Shown: piece after piece, positions 43,799 through 51,545 of the stretch
Layout of the letters: the number at the start of each line of letters is the position of its first letter
How positions within the stretch are numbered: the first letter of the stretch is position 1
DNA from: a virus
Length of the DNA: 64,000 nt
IMG/VR virus record: IMGVR_UViG_3300036766_000988
Coordinates: 186,001 to 250,000 of that record
Reading direction: 5' to 3' (one strand)
Translations under genes and position numbers: made by a program
Notes under the pieces: generated by a model
Databases searched by the model: none
Told to the model about the DNA's origin: nothing
What the model saw: only the letters and a program-made list of their open reading frames with translations

Positions 43799-43824
43799 CT
43801 GAACCAGGCCTTCGGTTGACGTAG
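43799..43824 (+). promoter_or_regulatory. bipartite ECF-like promoter element
   Basis: Plus strand: CTGAAC, 13 bases, GACGTAG, 18 bases before the ATG at 43843. Confidence 0.58.
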
Positions 43825-43842
43825 TGCTTGCCAAGGAACCAT

Positions 43843-44025
43843 ATGGTCAAGAAAGAGAAGATGATCCGGTTGGTGCTGACGCAGAAGCAAGCGGAGCGCC
43901 TGGGCATCGTCCGCTGTGAGTGCGGGCATCCGCCCAACAACCACTTCGATCATGACAAACGCCCGTGCGCGCACTGCAAATGCAAGGAATACCGGCAGGT
44001 CATCAAGCTCCCACCGAAGGACTAG
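43843..44025 (+). CDS. small zinc-binding protein
   Basis: 60 residues. CECGHPPNNHFDH and CAHCKC give a compact Cys/His zinc site after a basic helix. ATG 43843 with AAGGAA upstream, following a promoter element. Confidence 0.68.
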   Translation: MVKKEKMIRLVLTQKQAERLGIVRCECGHPPNNHFDHDKRPCAHCKCKEYRQVIKLPPKD

Positions 44026-44027
44026 CC

Positions 44028-44189
44028 ATGCGGGTCGGAACGAAAGCTCAAGGTCAGAACCAGAACGCGAAGCTCGTGTCGATCCGACACGGCCACGCCC
44101 CCCGACGTTCCTGCAACGCACAGGAGAAGGCGGCCGAGACGAAGGTGCGTCAGGCAGCCCGCAAGGCATGCCGGGAAGAGGATTGCTGA
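44028..44189 (+). CDS. small basic protein, paralogue of next gene
   Basis: 53 residues, MRVGTKAQGQ start and KVRQAARKACREEDC end. The downstream gene has the same start and end pattern, so the two are tandem duplicates. Basic, possibly nucleic-acid-binding. ATG 44028, two bases after the previous stop. Confidence 0.62.
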   Translation: MRVGTKAQGQNQNAKLVSIRHGHAPRRSCNAQEKAAETKVRQAARKACREEDC

Positions 44190-44347
44190 TGCAAGTCGGA
44201 CTTCGAGTTCAGGGGCCCAAGGTGCGGCACAAGATCGCCGTTCCTCGTCATCGGGTGCTCTCGCGACGATCTGCCGATGCTCTCGAACGGGCATTGGAAC
44301 GGAAGGTTCGTCGTGCAGCCCGCAAGGCGTGTCAGGAGCACGAGTGA
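44189..44347 (+). CDS. small basic protein, paralogue of previous gene
   Basis: 52 residues, MQVGLRVQGP at the start and KVRRAARKACQEHE at the end. ATG 44189 overlaps the previous TGA by one base. Function unknown. Confidence 0.62.
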   Translation: MQVGLRVQGPKVRHKIAVPRHRVLSRRSADALERALERKVRRAARKACQEHE

Positions 44348-44544
44348 TGGATCCCGAGGTCGCCAGAATCATCAACGCTTGCGGAGGGTGGCTCAAGTTC
44401 GAAGCCATCGTGCTCGAACATCGGAAGCATGGGATGGACAACGATTTCGCCGCCCGGCAGATCGTCGATGATCTCTACCGGCAAGGCCACGACTTCCAGT
44501 TCCAGCAACATCTCGTCGAAGGGATGGCTGGAAAGGTTCTGTGA
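44347..44544 (+). CDS. small hypothetical protein
   Basis: 65 residues, helical (VARIINACGGWLKFEAIVLE, FAARQIVDDLYRQGHDF). ATG 44347 overlaps the previous TGA. Not recognised. Confidence 0.6.
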   Translation: MDPEVARIINACGGWLKFEAIVLEHRKHGMDNDFAARQIVDDLYRQGHDFQFQQHLVEGMAGKVL

Positions 44545-44556
44545 TGGACTAGGCTG

Positions 44557-44582
44557 TTGAACCGTTGAGGTTCCCGGCGTAG
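44557..44582 (+). promoter_or_regulatory. bipartite ECF-like promoter element
   Basis: Plus strand: TTGAAC, 13 bases, GGCGTAG, 22 bases before the GTG at 44605. Confidence 0.58.
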
Positions 44583-44604
44583 CACTTCAAGAGGACATCA
44601 TCCC

Positions 44605-44814
44605 GTGAACACCATCGTACAGAGTGATCGTGATGGACGACTGTTCGTCGAGGTGGACGACATCCGCTACACGGCCGATGATCTTCCGCCCGAGGGTACG
44701 GACGTCGAGGTCGAGCCCTATACGGGCATCAACGATTGTCGTTACGCCGACGTCACGTGGAGCGCCGAGACCCCGTCCGGCTACTGTGACACGACGGCCG
44801 AAGAGATCTGGTGA
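44605..44814 (+). CDS. small acidic hypothetical protein
   Basis: 69 residues, acidic, beta-rich (GRLFVEVDDIRYTADDLPPE). GTG 44605 with AGAGGA upstream. First gene after a promoter element, leading a run to 47487. Confidence 0.6.
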   Translation: MNTIVQSDRDGRLFVEVDDIRYTADDLPPEGTDVEVEPYTGINDCRYADVTWSAETPSGYCDTTAEEIW

Positions 44815-44818
44815 CCCA

Positions 44819-45052
44819 ATGGCAACTGAGCATCAATGGCACCCTGAGTCGCACCCTGACATCCCTTTCGGGCTGAACGGGGAGAAGCTCGTTGGCTGGG
44901 AGTGTCCGGCATGCACCCTCTTCGTCATGACCCAAGAGGGGACTACTCCGACGGACGCCCCTAGGATCTACGTTTCCTGTGGGTCCTTTGGCCCTACCCT
45001 CTGGCACCGTTGGCCCTGCACCCCAGACAACAAGTACCAGATCAGGGATTGA
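44819..45052 (+). CDS. small hypothetical protein
   Basis: 77 residues. Contains CPAC and another Cys plus several Trp (GWECPACTLFVM). ATG 44819 five bases after the previous stop. Possibly one zinc site. Confidence 0.55.
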   Translation: MATEHQWHPESHPDIPFGLNGEKLVGWECPACTLFVMTQEGTTPTDAPRIYVSCGSFGPTLWHRWPCTPDNKYQIRD

Positions 45053-45054
45053 AC

Positions 45055-45795
45055 ATGAACACGGTATTCAGAGCTGGCCGCTGGGTGATCGGTAAGGTGT
45101 GGGAGAAGATCAACCTCCCGGCCATCTACCGCGAGCTGCGAGGCCTTGGACGCAAACACGGGAAGCGTTTCTTCTGGGCCGCGCTCATTTGGGAGCTGAT
45201 CGAGGACGTGCTGTTTCCGTATCTTTCGTGGCTCGCCGGGATGCCAGAGCTGATCCCTCTCTTCCTCGTGTTGCACTTCGAGCCGATCGTCTACCCGGTC
45301 TTTTTCTGGGCTTTCCGTACGTATGACCGCGCCAAAGGCCGCGAGCCGTGGGAGCCTGATCGCTCCGCGCAGTCGAGCCACTGGCGTTCCGTCGCCAAAG
45401 TCGGGGTCTACAAGATCGCTACGCTCGGATGGTTCGTCGCCATCTTCCTCGTCTGGCACGCTACGCCGAAGATGCTCGTGCTCTACGCCATCCTGATGGC
45501 GCTCTTCGGATTCATTCACGAACGGATCTGGCACGACTCCAACTACGGGATCCTTCCGAACGATCAAGTCGAAGGCCGTCGGATCTTCATGAAGGCCATG
45601 ACCTACCGCATCGTGTCGACGATGATCTTCTATCCCTTCCTTCGCGTCTCCCTCGGGGTTGTGCCCTGGAAGCTCCTGGGGCTCTGTCAGGGGGTTGGGT
45701 TGGTTCTCTACCTCGTGCTCGAATCCGTGTGGGCTCGTTCGATGTGGGGATGCTCTCCCGTACCGCAGCTCAAGGTCAAGGAAGTGCCATGCTGA
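45055..45795 (+). CDS. integral membrane protein
   Basis: 246 residues with about six hydrophobic segments: near residues 38-56, 64-84, 122-140, 143-160, 195-213 and 216-234. The loop between segments 2 and 3 is charged and probably cytoplasmic. No transporter or lysis signature recognised. ATG 45055; the upstream extension of the frame overlaps the neighbour. Located before a radical SAM gene, so membrane-linked modification is possible. Confidence 0.7.
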   Translation: MNTVFRAGRWVIGKVWEKINLPAIYRELRGLGRKHGKRFFWAALIWELIEDVLFPYLSWLAGMPELIPLFLVLHFEPIVYPVFFWAFRTYDRAKGREPWEPDRSAQSSHWRSVAKVGVYKIATLGWFVAIFLVWHATPKMLVLYAILMALFGFIHERIWHDSNYGILPNDQVEGRRIFMKAMTYRIVSTMIFYPFLRVSLGVVPWKLLGLCQGVGLVLYLVLESVWARSMWGCSPVPQLKVKEVPC

Positions 45796-45974
45796 CCGAT
45801 GCAATGAAGCGTGAGATCGTGCAGTACACCCTCACCTACTCGAAAGGTCTCGTCGAGGACGACCAGGCGTGCCCCGAGGTGGTCAAGGCGTTCTATGCGG
45901 ATGCCGTGACGAGTGGAGAGCTGGAAGAGTACGTCGAGAAGTGCAAGGAAACGCTCCTCAAGAATCTCCCGTGA
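45789..45974 (+). CDS. small acidic helical protein
   Basis: 61 residues (MLTDAMKREIVQYTLTYSKG, CPEVVKAFYADAVTSGELEE). ATG 45789 overlaps the membrane-protein gene end, and its stop overlaps the radical SAM start as GTGA. Could be a substrate or partner of the radical SAM enzyme, unproven. Confidence 0.6.
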   Translation: MLTDAMKREIVQYTLTYSKGLVEDDQACPEVVKAFYADAVTSGELEEYVEKCKETLLKNLP

Positions 45975-47011
45975 TCCCCATGAAGATCTCTCTCGATACG
46001 ATTGGTTTCCACACGCTCAGGGACGAGCGAGCGCGAACGTGTAGCACGACATCTCCGATGTCCTTGGCGTGCTTCATCATCACGGGCCGCTGCAATTTTT
46101 CGTGTCCGTATTGTAACGGTCCCGCGTGTAATCGGGACTTCACGGTTGAGCAGGTGCGCGGTCTGTTGACGGATCTGCGAGGCCACCAGCTCCAAGCAGT
46201 CCGCTTTACGGGTGGGGAACCCACGCTTCACAAGGGCCTGCCCGAGATGGTTCGAATCGCCCGAGATCTGGGGATTTCGAAGATCGCCATCTCGACGAAC
46301 GGAGCAGCACGTCCCGAGCTGTACCGAGAGCTGGTTGCTGAAGGGGTCGACAACTTCTCAATCTCGGCCGACTGCCGAGATTTGGAACTGGCTGCCAAAC
46401 TCTCAGGTCGACCGGGGACGTGGAATCGTGTGAAGGAGAACATCAGGATGCTCTCCGGTCTCTGCTACGTGAACACCGGAACGACCATCACGGCCGAGAA
46501 CCTTGACCAGATTCCCGACACGCTCCAATTCCTCGGAGACCTTGGAGTGGCGGATATCAAGCTGTCGACGGCAACCCAGTTCCAGGGAGCGATCCCGCTG
46601 ACGTTGCTCGACAAGATCCCGCAGGCGTTGTTCGACCGCATGCCGATCCTGCGGTACCGCATCGAGCATTACCGGCAGGGACGACCTGTTCGAGGACTTG
46701 TCGAAGGCCGAGACAGCCATCATTGCTGGTGGGTACAGGACGACATCGTGTTGACCCCCGACGGCCACTATCCGTGCATCGTCTATCCCCGCGAGAAGGG
46801 ACGTCCGATCGGACCGCTCAAGACCGTCGCCGAGATGCGAGCGGCCAGGCTCACGTGGGCTCTCAGCCGAGACACCTTCGAGGATCCGATCTGCTCTCCC
46901 TATTGCATGGACATCTTCGCCGAGTGCAACAAGCGGATCGAAGATCTCCAGGGTCTCATCCCCGTCCAAGCTCTCCGCCGCAACAAAGCACGAAGTTTGA
47001 GTATCCTGTGA
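45971..47011 (+). CDS. radical SAM protein
   Basis: 346 residues. CNFSCPYC is the CxxxCxxC motif that binds the catalytic 4Fe-4S cluster, and FTGGEPTL is the AdoMet-binding GGE motif. C-terminal Cys (HHCWW, YPCIVY, CSPYCMD, AECNK) suggest an auxiliary SPASM-like cluster, as in peptide-modifying enzymes. GTG 45971 (GTGA overlap) is preferred; ATG 45980 is possible. Substrate unknown. Confidence 0.85.
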   Translation: MIPMKISLDTIGFHTLRDERARTCSTTSPMSLACFIITGRCNFSCPYCNGPACNRDFTVEQVRGLLTDLRGHQLQAVRFTGGEPTLHKGLPEMVRIARDLGISKIAISTNGAARPELYRELVAEGVDNFSISADCRDLELAAKLSGRPGTWNRVKENIRMLSGLCYVNTGTTITAENLDQIPDTLQFLGDLGVADIKLSTATQFQGAIPLTLLDKIPQALFDRMPILRYRIEHYRQGRPVRGLVEGRDSHHCWWVQDDIVLTPDGHYPCIVYPREKGRPIGPLKTVAEMRAARLTWALSRDTFEDPICSPYCMDIFAECNKRIEDLQGLIPVQALRRNKARSLSIL

Positions 47012-47487
47012 GGATTGTGTTCCTAGACTTCGATGGGGTGCTCAACTCGCATGCTTTCGTGGCGAGAAGACCGATCGAAGAGCATGGAAAACACATAGGT
47101 CTCGATCCCCTAGCAATCGAACGCCTAAACCGACTGCTGCGTGAAGCCTCGGCAGAAGTTGTCGTGTCCAGTACGTGGCGACACCGCCGCGATTGCGCGC
47201 AGCTTCAGACTGTTCTCACGGAGAAGGGTTTTGTTGGGAAGGTGTTGGGGAAGACTCCCCGGTATCTCAAGAACCGTGGTGAAGAGATCCAGGCTTGGTT
47301 GTATGACGCTCCCAATTACGGCATCGAGGTGGAGTCGTTTGTCATCCTCGACGACGACTCGGATATGGCGCACCTCATGGACCGGCTGATTAAGACGACG
47401 TTCGACGATGGGTTGCTCGACGAGCACGTGGATCGCGCTGTCACGATGCTCTGTGAGCCGCAACCGCTTCTGGTACTGCCGCAGTAG
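47008..47487 (+). CDS. HAD-like phosphatase of the RNA-repair (SAK) type
   Basis: 159 residues. VFLDFDGVLNS is HAD motif I with both Asp, SSTWR motif II, TPRYLKNRGEEIQAWL and VILDDDSDM motif IV. The pattern matches HAD domains described from Swiss-army-knife RNA repair proteins, which process RNA ends. A general phosphatase role is the alternative. GTG 47008 overlaps the radical SAM stop as GTGA. Confidence 0.78.
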   Translation: MRIVFLDFDGVLNSHAFVARRPIEEHGKHIGLDPLAIERLNRLLREASAEVVVSSTWRHRRDCAQLQTVLTEKGFVGKVLGKTPRYLKNRGEEIQAWLYDAPNYGIEVESFVILDDDSDMAHLMDRLIKTTFDDGLLDEHVDRAVTMLCEPQPLLVLPQ

Positions 47488-47614
47488 AACTGCTCTGTTT
47501 GACGGAGATCACCTAAACGAGCCTGTTCCCACAGTCTTCCCACAGGGTCTAGAGTGATAAACCGCTTATGGCCCGCGTGCCTACGGACCTACTTTTCTCG
47601 GTGTAATCCGTGGG

Positions 47615-47914
47615 ATGGCGAAGCCTGTGCAGTCCGACCTTCAGGTAACCCGAGCACTGCTCTCGATGGATGTGGGGAAGCTATCCCCAAGTGAAAAGCG
47701 CGCCTTCCAAGGGATGTACGACAACCTCATGGCAGGACAGATCATACGTCTCTCGATGCGGCAGCGAGCGTGGGCCGACGAGGTCTATGACAAGCACAAT
47801 CTCGACAAGGAGCGCCCGGCGGCGAAGAAGATCGCCATTCAGGACAAGTCGCTTCTACCCACGCACCCTCTCGATCAGCTACAGAGGCCGCTCAAGCCAC
47901 CGGGGAGACGGTGA
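47615..47914 (+). CDS. hypothetical phage protein
   Basis: 99 residues. LSPSEKRAFQGMYDNLMAG and LSMRQRAWADEVYDKHNL resemble a small phage family with unknown role. ATG 47615 is preceded by GGTGTAA at 47601. The 127 bases upstream (47488-47614) contain no gene that I can see. Confidence 0.62.
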   Translation: MAKPVQSDLQVTRALLSMDVGKLSPSEKRAFQGMYDNLMAGQIIRLSMRQRAWADEVYDKHNLDKERPAAKKIAIQDKSLLPTHPLDQLQRPLKPPGRR

Positions 47915-48123
47915 TGGCAATGAGCGGCGTCCTCGATGAGCGCCTAGGCACTCGGGTTCCTTCAACGCTCAAGACGAGTGAGCTGATTCGACAGCTTTGC
48001 TCGTTGCAGGATCTCCTGAGAGTGGAGTGGAATCACGAGAACAGGAAGAAGCTACAGACGAGGATCCTGGCTCTGTCTGCCGAGATCGACGTGCGTCTTC
48101 CGGGGCCTCCACCGAGTTATTGA
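47914..48123 (+). CDS. small hypothetical protein
   Basis: 69 residues, helical (SELIRQLCSLQDLLRVEWNH). ATG 47914 overlaps the previous TGA. No family recognised. Confidence 0.58.
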   Translation: MAMSGVLDERLGTRVPSTLKTSELIRQLCSLQDLLRVEWNHENRKKLQTRILALSAEIDVRLPGPPPSY

Positions 48124-48152
48124 ACATAGGGCGCTTGGTGTAAACTCAGAGC

Positions 48153-48365
48153 ATGCCCGAATTCAAAACCTACCTACCCAATCCCAGAACTATTGAGGCG
48201 GCCTACTTCGAGAAAGCGGGCAAGTACGACCTCGAAGGGTATCCCATTGAGATCGATACGGACGATACTTACGTCATCAGGACAGAGGATGGGTATGCAA
48301 CCAGGACTGGGGAGTTCTTCCGGAACGACTGGGTTCCAGGTCCGGGTGGGCCCCTACTTCGATGA
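48153..48365 (+). CDS. small hypothetical protein
   Basis: 70 residues, acidic, with beta pattern (DDTYVIRTEDGYATRTGEFF). ATG 48153 follows TTGAAC at 48123-48128 and GGTGTAA at 48137, a short-spaced variant of the promoter-like element. Confidence 0.58.
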   Translation: MPEFKTYLPNPRTIEAAYFEKAGKYDLEGYPIEIDTDDTYVIRTEDGYATRTGEFFRNDWVPGPGGPLLR

Positions 48366-48466
48366 CGCGTGCCGAGTACGAAGCTTGGAGGAAGCGCCGT
48401 GGGGACGCGCTTACCGCTCTTGAAGAGGATGCTTGGGAGCGGGCGGGCAAACCGGAGCGCCCCTAG
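48362..48466 (+). CDS. very short helical peptide gene
   Basis: 34 residues (MTRAEYEAWRKRRGDALTAL...). ATG 48362 overlaps the previous stop as ATGA and codon use matches neighbours. Ends 3 bases before the convergent gene at 48469. Confidence 0.45.
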   Translation: MTRAEYEAWRKRRGDALTALEEDAWERAGKPERP

Positions 48467-48468
48467 CT

Positions 48469-48738
48469 TCACGTGGGGTTGCAGGAGAGCCACGCCCGTA
48501 TCGCTGTGAGGTTCTCCTCGGGTAGTGGGGAACCCTTCACAACAAGTCGTGGGCCCTGGGGGACATAGGCCTCTCGGGAGAAGCGCACCAATTCACTACG
48601 TAGGTCTGTTGGCAAGTACGCCATGATCTCGTCTACGTTGTCTTGTGTAAGCAAGCGGACGATCATGTCGGCGCGCAGATAGAAGCTGATCTCAACCGCT
48701 AACACGAAGTCCAGCTCTTCTTTTACCGAGGGGGTCAC
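48469..48738 (-). CDS. hypothetical protein
   Basis: 89 residues, mainly helical (FYLRADMIVRLLTQDNVDEI). GTG 48738, six bases after the previous stop on this strand. Last gene of a leftward operon 48469-50724. Confidence 0.55.
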   Translation of the reverse strand: MTPSVKEELDFVLAVEISFYLRADMIVRLLTQDNVDEIMAYLPTDLRSELVRFSREAYVPQGPRLVVKGSPLPEENLTAIRAWLSCNPT

Positions 48739-48744
48739 AACGCG

Positions 48745-49011
48745 TTACCCGAGCCTCTTGGCGAGATCTTCTGCATATCGGGCCAGCCACCCGTTCGAGT
48801 ACAGGTTTGGCTCCTGTGGGCTGCGTTCGTAATTGTCGACCGCTTCGCAGACAAGACGTTCCACGTCCCCCGGTGGGATGTGATCCCGCATCAGGGTATA
48901 GAGGAAGTCGACGAGCTTGCCAGGGATCTGGACGCTGCCACTTCGTAGGCGCAGGTCTGCGTTGCTGGGATGGGGCTTGGATAGACGGGGGCGGGGCTTC
49001 TTCGGCATCAT
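48745..49011 (-). CDS. hypothetical protein
   Basis: 88 residues. Basic Pro-rich N-terminus (PKKPRPRLSKPHPSNADL) then helices. ATG 49011 overlaps the upstream stop as ATGA. Unrecognised. Confidence 0.58.
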   Translation of the reverse strand: MMPKKPRPRLSKPHPSNADLRLRSGSVQIPGKLVDFLYTLMRDHIPPGDVERLVCEAVDNYERSPQEPNLYSNGWLARYAEDLAKRLG

Positions 49012-49214
49012 GCGAGGCCGTCAAGGAAACGCTGGGCGAACGCTTCATTCTGTTTGAGAGTCCGTAGACATCGGTGTTTGACACGCCCTGCTGTCAAATG
49101 AAGAGCAGCGGCGGTCTTGGCGACCGATCGGGTCTCCCATAGACTTCGGACGATGTTGGCGTCCTCGGGCGAAGCCTGTTTGAGAGCCTGGGTCAGTTCT
49201 TGTTCGGTGATCAT
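49008..49214 (-). CDS. small helix-turn-helix protein (sigma region 4-like)
   Basis: 68 residues. SPEDANIVRSLWETRSVAKT followed by AAALHLTAGRVKHRCLRTLK has the spacing of a sigma-70 region 4 / LuxR-type helix-turn-helix. Likely DNA-binding regulator. ATG 49214. Given the ECF-like promoter element in this window it is a candidate, though too short to be a full sigma factor. Confidence 0.6.
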   Translation of the reverse strand: MITEQELTQALKQASPEDANIVRSLWETRSVAKTAAALHLTAGRVKHRCLRTLKQNEAFAQRFLDGLA

Positions 49215-49218
49215 GGGC

Positions 49219-49425
49219 CTAGCCTCCAAACTCGATGAAGAGCGGTCCTACGATAACAACGAGCGTACCCTTGCAATGCTCGATGTGGTAGGGCCATCGC
49301 CATAGATCGTGGCGCCAGCGCCATGTGTAGAAGCCAATCGCTACACTTTGCAGGCTTCCGGGGGCTCCTACGGTTTCAATGACGTGGCGCACGTTGCCGA
49401 GCCAGCTCCGATCATTGAGCTTCAT
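49219..49425 (-). CDS. small hypothetical protein
   Basis: 68 residues, Trp-rich (FYTWRWRHDLWRWPYH), beta-rich. ATG 49425 overlaps the upstream stop as TGATG. Function unknown. Confidence 0.55.
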   Translation of the reverse strand: MKLNDRSWLGNVRHVIETVGAPGSLQSVAIGFYTWRWRHDLWRWPYHIEHCKGTLVVIVGPLFIEFGG

Positions 49426-49751
49426 CACCAACGTTCCTTCTCGACCGTATCGCGGGGCTCAATCCGCACTTGTACCACACGGCCACGGTCTCGCTCTTCT
49501 TCGACCTTCGAGCCGTAGGTGAAGCACATCTCCACGAGCATGCGGCGAGGGAAAATCATACAGAAGGTTTTGTCTTCGGCGTCCCACCAACCCCACTGAT
49601 CCCCGTTTGGATCCAGCGTGACCAACACAGGGGTAACGGGCCCGTCCCCACACATACGGACTGCCGTGGCAGACCCATGCAGGTCGGTGAAACACCCGTC
49701 CCGCACGTGGGCGAACAGATGGCTTCGTGCGTTGGCGGGGACTTCGATCAC
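49425..49751 (-). CDS. hypothetical protein
   Basis: 108 residues, beta-rich (PVTPVLVTLDPNGDQWGWWD, GRVVQVRIEPRD). GTG 49751 with AGGGA upstream and GGTGTAG shortly before it, overlapping the kinase-gene stop. Confidence 0.6.
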   Translation of the reverse strand: MIEVPANARSHLFAHVRDGCFTDLHGSATAVRMCGDGPVTPVLVTLDPNGDQWGWWDAEDKTFCMIFPRRMLVEMCFTYGSKVEEERDRGRVVQVRIEPRDTVEKERW

Positions 49752-49767
49752 AGGAGTTCCCTAGCCG

Positions 49768-50724
49768 CTACACCGCAGGGGGCATCGCGAAGGGCCTGTA
49801 GACAGGCTTGCCGACGAGACGGGTCAGGATTGCATCGAACCTGTCATGGAGGTCCCAGGCATCTCCGTGGCGGCATGCGGGGTCTTCCACCAGACACTCT
49901 TCGAGCAGCTCCCGCACTTGGCGCGGGACTTCGGTCGGCATCTGGTTCGTGAGCGGATGTCCTCCGAGCAGAGCTACGATGCACTTGGCGAGCATGTAGA
50001 GGTCGGTTGCCGGGCTCGGGATCCTCTTTGCCGTGACCTCGGGCGGGTAGTAAAGCCCATACTCGGGCGTGATCGCTTTGATGTGCCCCGGACCTGCGGG
50101 CTCTTCTTCGAGGATGATGTGGGTTTCGTCGTCCTCGTCCATGAGGCGAGCCCATGCAGTAGGCCGTTCGGCGGCCTTTTTCACAGGCTTCGGAGCCTTC
50201 GGGTCTTCCTTGAGCAGAACAGCGTACGACCAGTCGATGATCTTCCCCCCGTGTCCGATCGGATGCACGAGGATGTGGGGCGGGGTGATGTTGCCGTGAA
50301 CGATGTTCTTCTGGTGTACCCACCCGAGGACGACGAGTGCTCGCTTAAACATCCAGGCCATGTCCCGGTAGTCGATCCCCTGCGGATACGCGCGGATCAC
50401 GTCGGCCATCGAGACGTATTCAGCCGAGCCCGTTCGAGCTTCGGTATCGACCGCCTTGGCGAGGATGTTGTACGCCAGTCCTCCGGCCATCGTCCCGCTG
50501 GCGAGAAGCTTCGAGAGATAGCGGTAGAATTTCGTGTCGCTGGCCGTTGGGGGATAGAGCCGACGGAGCATCCTGGTCTCCGTCTGTACGAGGTCGTTGT
50601 CGGCCTTGTTTGCGGCGACCTTCACGATGACCGACGCGCCTTCGTAAGTACCCTCATAGAGGTTGCAAAGGTCGCCTTTCGGCAGCTCACGGGTGATGGT
50701 GACGTTTGGGATGACGGGCGGCAT
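49768..50724 (-). CDS. protein kinase-fold protein, predicted pseudokinase
   Basis: 318 residues with a eukaryotic-type kinase fold. Lys35 in VIVKVA matches the VAIK lysine. The catalytic loop reads HGNITPPHIL instead of HRDxKxxN, and the metal loop IIDWS instead of DFG. Helix F region PATDLYMLAKCIVALLGG and a late Arg (ACRHGDAWDLH) are retained. The catalytic Asp and the loop Asn are both replaced, so phosphotransfer is probably lost or altered. ATG 50724; the upstream extension crosses a divergent promoter. A host-kinase decoy role is inference. Confidence 0.78.
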   Translation of the reverse strand: MPPVIPNVTITRELPKGDLCNLYEGTYEGASVIVKVAANKADNDLVQTETRMLRRLYPPTASDTKFYRYLSKLLASGTMAGGLAYNILAKAVDTEARTGSAEYVSMADVIRAYPQGIDYRDMAWMFKRALVVLGWVHQKNIVHGNITPPHILVHPIGHGGKIIDWSYAVLLKEDPKAPKPVKKAAERPTAWARLMDEDDETHIILEEEPAGPGHIKAITPEYGLYYPPEVTAKRIPSPATDLYMLAKCIVALLGGHPLTNQMPTEVPRQVRELLEECLVEDPACRHGDAWDLHDRFDAILTRLVGKPVYRPFAMPPAV

Positions 50725-50734
50725 GTCTTTATTT

Positions 50735-50754
50735 ACACCGCTTCTCGTGGTGTA
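50735..50754. promoter_or_regulatory. inverted TACACC/GGTGTA pair between divergent genes
   Basis: TACACC, 9 bases, GGTGTA between the kinase-fold gene (left) and the gene at 50765 (right). Same arrangement as at 38131-38151. Each half lies 10-16 bases from the start codon it faces. Confidence 0.5.
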
Positions 50755-50764
50755 GAGATCCCTT

Positions 50765-51220
50765 ATGAAGCTTCCGATCACGTATCCGCTGGTCAAGGCT
50801 CGTCACCCCGAGGCCGTCAAGGACATCTTGACTAAGCTCAAGAAGGGTCGCTCGAAGGAACGCGGATCACGACCCCAAGATCTTACGTGGAATTACACAT
50901 GGGGGGTCCTTTGCGTGGAGGCCCACTTCGGAGAGCTGCCTACGGCCGAAGGTCGTGTTCAGGATATCCTCTCTCGTTGTCGGGTTGGTCTGGCGGCTTC
51001 GAAGGGCCGTTGGTACGAAATGGTGCCACTCGAAGGGGAGGTCCCGCCAGAGGTCCGAGAGATCTACGTGCAGGCCGAAAAGAAGCGGGCTGTGGAAGAG
51101 GCACGTGTCGCTGCGCTCACTCCCCAGGAGCGGGAAGAGGAGTTGCGCAAGCTCTTCGCATCCCTCAGTAAGGACCCTGGTTTCATGGTCATCGAGATTG
51201 GCCGTGAACGGGCTACTTGA
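50765..51220 (+). CDS. hypothetical protein
   Basis: 151 residues. Basic N-terminus, Trp-containing core (LTWNYTWGVLCVEAHFGEL), then a charged helix (EKKRAVEEARVAALTPQERE). ATG 50765. Its end overlaps the convergent nucleotidyltransferase gene by 8 bases. Confidence 0.6.
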   Translation: MKLPITYPLVKARHPEAVKDILTKLKKGRSKERGSRPQDLTWNYTWGVLCVEAHFGELPTAEGRVQDILSRCRVGLAASKGRWYEMVPLEGEVPPEVREIYVQAEKKRAVEEARVAALTPQEREEELRKLFASLSKDPGFMVIEIGRERAT

Positions 51221-51545
51221 GTAGGAACAGGTCGATGCGTTTGTCTTGAAACGACCAGACCTCCACCCACTTGTCATCGCTGCTTCCAAGCCGATGCCAT
51301 TGTTTCAGCACGATTTCCCTCGTGAATAGAGGTGTCATCCCGAAGGCCATGAGCTGTTGGCGCAGGGAGTCGAGGTCGTTTTCGGCCGTTGTGAGGGGGT
51401 ACAACACCAGATCGAGATCTTTGCGGCTCGCACCCTTGGTGAGCACGGAGCCTGTGAGCGCAACGGCGTGCGCGGTCAGGTGCCCTGCCAGCTCTCGGCA
51501 AAGCGTGAGAGCTTCCTCCAAAGTCCAGACGGGCGGGCGCTTCAT
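51213..51545 (-). CDS. nucleotidyltransferase-fold protein
   Basis: 110 residues. LTGSVLTKGASRKDLDLVLY is the G-S-x(n)-D-x-D core, with the third carboxylate in RIDLFLLK. Similar in class to the protein at 9133. ATG 51545 overlaps the upstream stop as ATGA. Substrate unknown. No HEPN toxin partner is seen beside it. Confidence 0.72.
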   Translation of the reverse strand: MKRPPVWTLEEALTLCRELAGHLTAHAVALTGSVLTKGASRKDLDLVLYPLTTAENDLDSLRQQLMAFGMTPLFTREIVLKQWHRLGSSDDKWVEVWSFQDKRIDLFLLK

